In this document: positions 46,230 through 56,100 of the stretch, in pieces
How positions within the stretch are numbered: the first letter of the stretch is position 1
How the letters are laid out: each line of letters opens with the position of its first letter
From: Moorena producens 3L
Lineage (GTDB): Bacteria; Cyanobacteriota; Cyanobacteriia; Cyanobacteriales; Coleofasciculaceae
Direction of reading: 5' to 3'
DNA length: 64,000 bases
Assembly (NCBI RefSeq): GCF_000211815.1
Contig: NZ_GL890840.1
Location: 18,649-82,648, forward strand
Translations under genes and position numbers: made by a program
Notes under the pieces: generated by a model
The model's database searches: none
Seen by the model: the letters and a program-made list of their open reading frames with translations, nothing else
What the model was told of the DNA's origin: nothing

Positions 46230-46856
46230 CTAACAAACCTTGTACACCCAAACTTTTAAATAAACACCAGTGTCTTTCTTTTGATGGGTAATAAATTTCT
46301 CTGTCGCTGTAACCATTTCCCATTGACCAGACCCCTCTAGGGCAGTTAGCTTTGGTTTGAACTCGTTACTCTCAGACAGATCGGTAGGCATACTAACAAC
46401 AATGTATCCCCCTGGCTTGGTAATACGAATCAGTTCGTCAAATGCGTTACTTTTGACATGTCCATAGGTAAAAACCCCAACACTAATGATGGCATCAAAG
46501 GTGGCTGAGGGAAAATCCAAGGGTTCACCCAAAACTTGTTGGTGGAAACTGGTGTAAACATTCTTTTTCCGAGCTTCCTCTAGCATGCCTGAAGATATGT
46601 CCATCGCCTCTAGGTGATGGTAACCGCGCTGGTGCAGAAATTGCCCAACCAAGCCTGTACCTGCTCCGGCATCTAAAATCTTGGCATCTTTGGAAACATA
46701 ATTGACCAATACCTCCGCTGCAGGCTCTGGCCCCACATAGCCAAATGCATCATCTAGGTCTTGCTCGTAGTCTTTAGCCCAGATGTCATAGCGTTCAATT
46801 AATTCCTGATTATTCTGGGAACTATAGACCCACTGAACTGTATCTATTTTACTCAT
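46230..46856 (-). CDS. Class I SAM-dependent methyltransferase, copy 2
   Basis: A 208-residue paralogue of the protein at 40329-40955, starting MSKIDTVQWVYSSQNNQELI. It has motif I ILDAGAGTGLVGQFLH, then LEAMDISSGMLEEARKK, and a C-terminal TKPGGYIVVSMPTD. It is the first tailoring gene after the NRPS/PKS gene, separated from it by a 134-bp MITE-like element. N-methylation of an amine made by the assembly line is one possibility; the acceptor is unproven. Confidence 0.86.
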   Translation of the reverse strand: MSKIDTVQWVYSSQNNQELIERYDIWAKDYEQDLDDAFGYVGPEPAAEVLVNYVSKDAKILDAGAGTGLVGQFLHQRGYHHLEAMDISSGMLEEARKKNVYTSFHQQVLGEPLDFPSATFDAIISVGVFTYGHVKSNAFDELIRITKPGGYIVVSMPTDLSESNEFKPKLTALEGSGQWEMVTATEKFITHQKKDTGVYLKVWVYKVC

Positions 46857-46968
46857 GTTTTTTCCGATACTATCTTTGTTAACAAGCATCTTGCTTAAGC
46901 TCCCAATTTGAGGTGAAATCTTCAGCTAGGCTTTCCCTAGCTGAGGCAGGGCAATAGAAAACACTAAC

Positions 46969-47102
46969 GGGTGCATCTCATTTTTGTAAAAAAGTTGCGT
47001 AGGGTGCGTTAGGGGAGCCTCATTTTCCGCCTCGTAGCCAGGGTTTGGAGGAACCGCCCCGTAACGCACCACCGTGTCAAACAGCTTTGAGGAGATGCAC
47101 CC
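46969..47102. mobile_element. 134-bp MITE with terminal inverted repeats and 10-bp target duplication
   Basis: The terminal inverted repeats GGGTGCATCTC and GAGATGCACCC (11 bp) are flanked by direct copies of AAACACTAAC (46959-46968 and 47103-47112). Inside is a second palindrome (GGTGCGTTA ... TAACGCACC). It carries no ORF. The right target copy contains the stop codon of the NRPS/PKS gene, so the insertion lies at its very 3' end, between it and the first tailoring gene. The transposase family that moved it is not identified. Confidence 0.88.
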
Positions 47103-47107
47103 AAACA

Positions 47108-50100
47108 CTAACCTAATCTTGCTTGTGCTTTATCTAGGCAGTATTGTAGCTGTTGAGCTAAAACTGAAATATGGGGTTCGGTTACCATAGAGAAATGGTT
47201 CCCTGGGACAACATGAAATTCTAAGGGTTGAGCAGAAAGTCGGTCCCAGCCCCAGGTTGGATCTTTTAGGGTAGTTAACTGATTAGGTAAATAATCCCCC
47301 AAAGCACCAACCTCACTGGCTCGGAAGAAAGTAATCGGAGTTCTATCAATCTTCTGGGGTAGATAGCTCGCACTGGCTTGAGTATTAGCTTTGTAAACCT
47401 CAAAGATTCGACTCAGGTCAGTTTTACTCAACATCTGACCAGTCTTTTTCAATCGTTCCATAAAGTAGTTTAGCTGTTCTTCCGAACTAATAAACTGGAG
47501 TGCTTCGCGGGAAATATCCAGGTTTTGACCTAAAAGGCCTCCATAGATAGTCGCTAACTCAGCTATGAATTTGGCATTATCCCAATTAACTACGTCTTTC
47601 TCTGGTTCAGGAATTTCTACTTGGACATCGACAATGGCCAGCATTGACACTTCCTGTCCTTGATTCCGTAATTGTTGAGCCATCTCAAATGCGACTTTCC
47701 CCCCGAAAGAATGACCACCTAGTAGATAGGGTCCGTTGGGTTGGAGTGCTTGTATAGCTTTAATATGGTGGGCAGCAATATCTGCCATACGAGTATAAGG
47801 TTGGAAGTCCTCCTCAAGACCAAGCGTACGCAAACCATATAACGGTTGTTCCGAATCTAGATTACGTGCCAACTGCTGGAAGTCAAAGACATTGCCAAGA
47901 ATTCCGGAAACCAAGAATAAAGGAGGCTTGGAACCCTGGGGCTGAATGGGCACTAAGGTAGAAAGGAAGGAGTCGGTTCCAGTGGAGTTATTTTGGGTTG
48001 CTAGGCTTGGCGAATCGAGATCAGCAAAAACTTCTTGGGATAAATAATCAACCATTGCCTCTATGGTTGGATAGTCAAATACTAGAGTTGAACGTAGAGA
48101 GCAGCCCACGCTAGATTGGAGATGATTCCTCAACTCCACTGCCATTAAAGAATCTAGACCCAAATCAATTAACCTTTGCCCCAGTTCTATTTGATCTGGA
48201 GAACTTAATCCTAAGGTTTTAGCAATTTGGGTACGAACGCGCTCTACTAATAAATCCCGACGTTGGTTAGCAGGAACTGCCTCTAATTCTGTCTTAAAAT
48301 CAAGATTTGTTTCCCTGACAGTAGTATTTACAGTAGTATTTGGCGCAACATCTTCATAGAAAGGTGGCAGACTGTGGAATTGCCGTAGCCACTTCTGCCA
48401 ATCCACTGACATTACACCTACTTGTGCTAGATCTTGTTGAAGCAGTTGTTCCAGTGCAAACAATCCCTGCTTCGGAGCTACGTTTGCTAGTCCCCAAGCA
48501 GCTATTCGCCCCTGATGGTCAGTACTCAGTTTTGCCCCCATTCCTATCTCACCCCAAGGTCCCCAATTAACGGTTAAAGCAGGTAATCCCAAGGCTTGAC
48601 GATGAGCTGCTATGGAATCGAGAAAGGCATTAGCTGCCCCATAGCTCCCTAGACCGTGAGAACCTAATAAGGAGGAAATGGAGGAGAAACAGACAAAGAA
48701 ATCCAAAGGCTGGTTTTGGGTAAGAGCATGTAGATTCCACGTTCCCTGCACTTTGGCAACCAGAACTTGGGCAAAGCGCTGCCAATCTTGCTGCGACAGT
48801 CCGCTGAACTCAACAACTCCAGCGCAGTGAACTATACCCCCTAGAGGAAACGAGGATTGCTCTATCTTAGTTAGTAACTCGGTAACTTGCCCTGCATTAG
48901 AGACATCTGCTTGGGCTACTACCACCCGAGCGCCTAAGTTTTCTAGCTTTCTTAACTTATGCTCGATCGCTGGTTTAGGACTACTTCGTCCTACTAGCAC
49001 CAGGTTTTTTGCCCCTTGTTCTACCATCCACTGGGCTACCAGTAAACCTAAATCTCCTAAGCCACCAGTAATTAGATAGCTGCGATCGTTGTGGAACACC
49101 AGAGGCTTGTTTGTTTCAACAACAGGGGAGCGAGATACTAGCCTAGCTACATAACGAGCTTGGTTGCGAAATGCTACTTGGTCTTCTTTATCCTCTGACT
49201 GAATTTCTGCCCATAGGGTTTGTATCTCATCCACTGCTGGGTTAGGGTCTAAATCCACCAGGACGGAATTGAATTCTGGGTATTCTAAACCAATAACTTT
49301 TCCCATGCCCCATAAGGGAGATTGAGCCACTCCAGGTACAGCAGGATTTGCTCCCACTGCTTGCGCTCCTCGGGTAGCAAACCACAAACGAGGAGGTTTA
49401 CCATCTTGCTTCAGGAGAGTTTGGATTAGATATAAAGTACTGCCACAGCTAATCCTTGAGGCTAACTCTAGGTCAAGGGAGGAATCTAAGCTCCATAGAT
49501 GTACCACCCCATCAATGTTCGAGATTTTCTCCCAGAGCTGCTGATAGTGTTGAGGGTTAGCAGGGTCTATCCTGAACTTGTGCTCAGCTATCTGTTCGTA
49601 CTCCTTACCAGGGAAGACAACTGTACATCCCTGGTCTTGGGACTGGAGTAGGGCAACTAACTGCTGGCCAACTCCTTGACTATTAGTAAATATCAGCCAG
49701 TTCTTCGGCTTGAGTAGTGCAGAACTCTGAAGTTCTTTGATACGCCACTCTACCTGATAAAGGCAATTCTCTAGAGAGTTCTCGGGGGTTTTTGGTAGTG
49801 CTTCGTGGTGGCTTGTTTTACCATTACCATTACCATTACCGTTACCATTACCATTCGGGTGAGGAAGTACTCCCTGCCGATACCAATCGGGAGCCTCTAC
49901 CCAATAGTGCTGTCGCTGGAAGGGATAAGTGGGTAGTTGTTCCCGACAGCGCCCATAGTCAATATCAAAACCAAACCAATCTACTGATACTCCCTGGACA
50001 TAGAGTTGACCCAAACTGGTCAGGAGCTGTTGCCAATCATCTTGTTGAGGACGCAAACTAGGAAGCCACAATCCCTGATGTTCCGGTAAACAGTCGCGAC

Positions 50101-53100
50101 CCATTCCCAAGAGGATTGGTTTGGGACCAATCTCTAGCAATACTTCCACACCCTGCTGTTCGAAACTATTCATACTAGCAGCAAATTGGACTGGCTGGAG
50201 AATATGACGACACCAATAACCTGGGGTTGCTATTTCTTCCGTTGCTACTTTACCAGTAACATTACTTACAAGCTTGATTTGTGGTGAAGAAAAGCTGATT
50301 TGTCGAGCCACTTGCTCAAACTCTGCCAGCATTGGCTCCATCAATGGCGAGTGGAAAGCATGGGATACCGTTAATTTCTTGGTCTTGATGCCATCAGCTT
50401 CCAGGGTGGAAATAACTGCATTAATCGCTTCGCGCTTTCCAGAAATGACTATACTTTCAGGCCCATTAATCGCAGCAATAGAAACATCTTTTTCATAGGG
50501 TTTAATGGCGGCGATCGCTTGTTCTAATGAACCCAATAAAGAGACCATCTCCCCATCTTGAGGTAAAGCCTGCATTAGCCTTCCCCGTTCCGCAATCAGT
50601 TTCAGGCCATCTTCTAGACTAAACACTCCAGCCACACAAGCAGCGACATATTCCCCAACACTATGACCCATAACTACATCAGGTTCTATTCCCCAAGATT
50701 TCCACAACTGGAACAGGGCATATTCGATGGCAAATAAAGCCGGTTGGGTATAAGCCGTCTGATTCAGTGACCAGTTATCAGTGGCTAGTGACTGGTCAGA
50801 GTCGGGATAAAGTACTTCTAGTAAAGATTGGTCTAGATAAGAGCGCAGGATTTCGTCGCAGCGATCTAGGGCTTCTCGGAAAGTAGGTTGGGTTTCGTAG
50901 AGTTGACGACCCATGCCCACATACTGGGAACCTTGCCCAGTAAACAGAAAAGCGATCGCGTTTGGTTTTTGCTGACTATTTACTACACCAACCATCGGTG
51001 GTGGGAAAGCTGCCAATTGTTCCTGTAGCTGCTGTTTAGATTCAGCCACAACGGCTAAACGATGGTTAAAGTCTTTGCGTCCTGTATTAGCTGTAAAACA
51101 AATATCACCCAACTCTGCATCTTGATCACCATCAAGATAATTCACATAACGCTCTGCCAACTCTCGTAAAGCCTGATCTGTTTTCGCCGATAGTGTCAAA
51201 ACATGCCACGGGCGCTCATTTTTTAATTTTGCATTTTTAATTTTGAATTGTTCCGGTGCTTCTTCCAAAACCACATGGGCATTGGTTCCTCCCATACCAA
51301 AAGAACTCACTCCAGCCCGGCGGGGAGTTCCATTTCTTTCCCATTCAGAAAGTTTTGTATTAACGTAGAAAGGGCTATTTTCAAAATCAATGTTGGGATT
51401 AGCTTGTTTAAAGTGGAGCGTTGGCGGTATTTGCTTGTGTTTTAAGGCCAATACTGTTTTAATCAGTCCGGCAATTCCTGCTGCTTCAATCAAATGTCCA
51501 ATGTTAGTTTTTACTGAGCCAATGGCACAAAAGGGCCGAGACCCCGCGCCGCCGTTAGCGAAGCTCTCCGCCTCAGCGGAGTAAGGCGCAAGGGAACCCT
51601 CGGCAAGACCGCCTTTTTTATCACTACTCTTGGCAAATGCTTGGCTTAGGGCTCCTATTTCAATCGGGTCTCCCAAAGCTGTTCCTGTGCCGTGGGTTTC
51701 TACATAAGTAACCGTACTAGCATCGACCTCAGCTTCTGCCATAGCCGATGATATTACCTCTAGTTGACCTTCCACGCTGGGAGCTGTATAGCCCACCTTC
51801 AAGGCTCCATCATTATTAACTGCAGAACCTTTAATCACTGCTTGGATATTATCCCCATCTTCAATGGCTTTGCTGAGTAATTTGAGGATAACAATGCCAA
51901 CTCCACTCCCAAACACAGTTCCCTTCGCTTCAGCATCAAAAGCTCGGCAGTGACCATCGTCAGAAAAAATCATATCCTCTTGATAGAGATAGCCCGTCTT
52001 CTGGGGAACTGTCACCGCAACACCTCCTGCCAGAGCTATGTCACATTCGCCGCTTTGCAGACTTTGGCAAGCCATATGTACTGCCACTAGGGAAGTAGAA
52101 CAAGCGGTTTGTACATTAACGCTCGGCCCAGTTAAATTCAACTTGTAAGAAACCCTTGTGGGCAGAAAATCCTTACCATTAGCTAACCTTACCTGAAGAT
52201 CTAAGGCTGAACCTAAAAAGGTGCGTTGGGGGGAAAAACTGCGGTTAGGATGAACATTGTTGATTAAGTAAGTATTCATGCCAGAACCAGCATAAACCCC
52301 TACTGATCCGGAATAGGTTTGAGGATTGTAGCCAGAAGTTTCTAGAGCTTCCCAGGCACATTCTAAGAAAATCCGCTGTTGGGGATCCATAATTTCTGCT
52401 TCCTTGGCGCTGTAGCCAAAGAAAGAAGCATCAAACTTCTCAACACCAGGTAAAACTGCCCCCGCATTGACGTAGTGAGGCTGGTTCAATAAGGTGGTGT
52501 CCTCTAATTCCAATTCCTGCTCAGCAAAGAAGGAAATGGATTCGATACCATCTCGCAGATTTTGCCAAAATTCATCAATATTCTTAGCACCTGGGAAACG
52601 ACCAGATATGCCAATGATGGCTATTTCCGTTCCAGTAATGGTACGCCTTTTCTTTTGTTTACGGTCACTCAGACCTAGTTCTTCTTTTTGTACCTTACTT
52701 AAATTTTGAGCCAAACGCTGTATGGTTGGGTATTGAAACAGCTTGACAATGGATAGTTGGGAGCCAAACGTTCCTGTTAATTTGTTATAAACCTGGGTCA
52801 GGAGTAAAGAATTACCACCTAGTTCAAAGAAATTATCCTTAATCCCCACTACCTCTAACTGCAGAACTTCCTGCCATACCTTAGCTATAACTTGCTCTGT
52901 TTCTGACTGGGGCCTCACTAGAGCTGTTGCCAAATCGGGACGAGACCGGTCTGGGGCAGGCAGTGCCCGGCGATTTACCTTGCCATTCGGGGTCAGAGGC
53001 ATTTCCTCTAGGGTCACAAAGCCAGCCGGAACCATGTAGTCCGGTAGATTTTTGTGCAAATAACGGCGTAATTCTGGTTCCAATTGGCTGGCTACTTGTC

Positions 53101-56100
53101 CTTGTAAGGGATTATTAGCATAGGCTGTCCAGGGCAGACCAGCAGATCGGGTCATGGGGAACTTGGGCGCAGATGTGCCTTTTTGAAATAAAACATCATA
53201 GCAACCCTTAGTTTGGGAGTCAGACCAGTTAATAGCAATGGTATAAGGCAGTTGATCGCTTAATTCCCACCAATCTTCTGGTTCTATGGCATCAACCTTT
53301 AACTGTTGGAGGTTTTCCCTTAGTTCACCTACTGTGGCAGTTTCTCCATTGTGCAGCAGTTTCAGAAGCTGAATTTCTTCGGACAATCGGCCATTAGGTA
53401 CTCCTTTAATACCTAGGACCTCTGGCTGTTCTGCCACCAGTAGTTCCTGGATACCACTCAATTGGTTATCATTACCATTAGCTTTCGCCTCTTCCCAGTT
53501 TAACCAGCTTGGCTCTGCTGTAGGAGAAATATCTTTACCGACATGAAGAATCGCATCATAGCGGAATTTGCTCATTTCATTCTGGTAACGCCCCCGCCTG
53601 AGCTGTATTTGGACGTCACTAATTTGGGGAAGATGTGCCCCCAAGGCGGTGAAAAAGCCCGGGTCGATGGCCATTTGCCCCTCTTGGACTATGGCTTTGC
53701 GCACTCGCTGCAGCAATTGCTTTTTGGTCAAGGAGGTGGGAGCTTGCTGCAGTTGCACAGAGGCGTGGAAAGCTTCTAACAAGGGCAAACTACGTACATC
53801 TCCGATGAAAATGCTTCCCCCAGGTTTTAGCAACTTCGCTGCGATTTCGATAACCTCTACTAGGTAATCTATACCGGGGAAAAGTTGCACCACTGAGTTA
53901 ATGATTAAGGTGTCAAATGCTCCTGCCTCAATTTCCTCAAACGCTTTGTCAGCATAACCCTGGCGCAGCTCTACATGAGACCAACTGCCCTCCAATTTAT
54001 CCATCTGTTCCTGGATATAGCGCAGGGCTTGGGGAGCAATATCTACACCGCAGTAAGAGGAACAGTGGGGAGCAACACGAAATAACAACATCCCAGTACC
54101 GCAACCAATTTCTAGTACGCGGTTGGGTTTACAGGAGAGAATCCTCTCAACTGTCCCCTCTACCCATTCGCGCATGTGGGCGGCTGGGATAGGCGCACCG
54201 GTATAGCTGTCGTTCCAACCACTGATGTTGAAGGTGGGATCGGCTTCAGTTGCTTCTTGGCTATAAGCCAGGTTCCACAACTCTTGCCATTGCTCTTGGA
54301 TAGCTTGGGCTTCGCTTTCGTCTGTATCTTCACTACCTTGGTAGTTGGGATTGGGAACAATATAAGCTACCAGGCGTTTATCCCCTCCTGAAACACCATT
54401 GCCTTGGTTTTCCTGGGCAACAACGACACTTTGATTTACCCCAGCATGTCGGTTCAGCACTGATTCGATTTCTCCAAGTTCAATGCGGAAGCCGCGAACT
54501 TTTACTTGATGATCGATACGACCGAGAAACTCGATCTTGCCATCGGGCAAGTAACGGGCTAAATCTCCAGTTTTGTAGAGGCGTTCTGATTTTGATTGAT
54601 CAAAGGGATTGGTAATAAATTTTTCTTTGGTTAAATCTGGACGATTACGATAACCTCTAGCCAGCCCGGCTCCACCAATGTGTAGTTCGCCAGCGACTCC
54701 AATGGGGACTGGCTGCAGATGGGCATCGAGGATATAGATTTGCGTATTGGCAATGGGTTGGCCGATTGATTCTGGAGCATCTAATCCTGGTTGGGATTGC
54801 CTGCCTTTAGCTACTTCATGGACAGTTGACCAGATAGTGGCTTCTGTCGGACCGTACATATTCCACAGGGAAGCTTTCCTCGAGAGGAGCTGATCCGCCA
54901 GTTCTGAGGGTAACGCTTCGCCACCACAAAGGATTTTTAACCCTGGGATACCTTCCCAACCGGATGCTAAAAGCAAATACCAGGTGGCTGGAGTGGCTTG
55001 CATCACCGTAGCGTCACTATCTTTGATCAGTTTCCCCAACAACTGCCCGGAAGAAGCTACTTCACGGCTGACCAAAACGATCTTGGCTCCAACACTAAGG
55101 GGCAGGTAAAGTTCTAGTCCGGCAATATCAAAGGATATGGTGGTAACTGCTACCAGAGTATCCTGTGACCTTAATCCAGGCCGTTGGGCCATCGAAGTTA
55201 AAAAGTTGACTACGGATTGATGAGGAATTTGCACTCCCTTAGGTTTGCCTGTGGAACCAGAGGTGTAGATCGTATAAGCTAAGTTTTCCGGCTTTACGCC
55301 ACTATCGGTGTTTCCCTGGCTTTGTTGAGAAATTAGTTCCCAATCAGTATCTAAGCAAACTATTGTTAATTTTTCTTTGTCGGCAACTAATGACTCTTGA
55401 TTGGTAACTAAGGACGAATGAGTCAATAATACTGGTGCTTGGGCATCTTCTAACATATAGGCCAAGCGCTCTTGGGGATAGGCTGGATCTAAGGGCACAT
55501 AAGCCCCACCTGCTTTAAGGATTGCCAATAGTCCCACCAGCATTAAATGCGTTCGCGAAGCGGCTCTGAAGGAGCTTCGCTCTACACAAATACCCACTAA
55601 TACTTCTGGCCCTACACCCAGTTCTTGCAAATAGTGGGCCAGTTGATTGGCTCGTTGGTTAAGTTCTCGGTAACTTAGTTGTTCTTGTTCAAATACTACA
55701 GCTACTGCATCTGGGGTGCGTTCAGCTTGCTCTTCAAACAACTGATGGATACACTTGTCCTGGGGATAGTCTGCTGAGGTATCGTTCCACTCCACCAGCA
55801 GTTGCTGCCGTTCGGCTTCAGTTAATAGGGGCAAGGTAGAAATTGACTGCTCCGGATTGGCAATCATTCCCTCTAGCAAGGAAAGCCAATGCCCCAACAT
55901 TCGCCTAATTGAGTCGGATTTAAATAACTCTGTGTTGTATTCCCAGCTTAATCTTAATTTTCCTTCTGTTTCTTTAGCTACCACCACTAAATCGCACTGG
56001 CTGGTGTAGGCTGAGATTTCTTTGAGTTCTGCTTCACTAATTCCTGTCTGTGACAGAGGGAATGGTTGATCGCACCACACCAACATCACTTGAAAAATCG

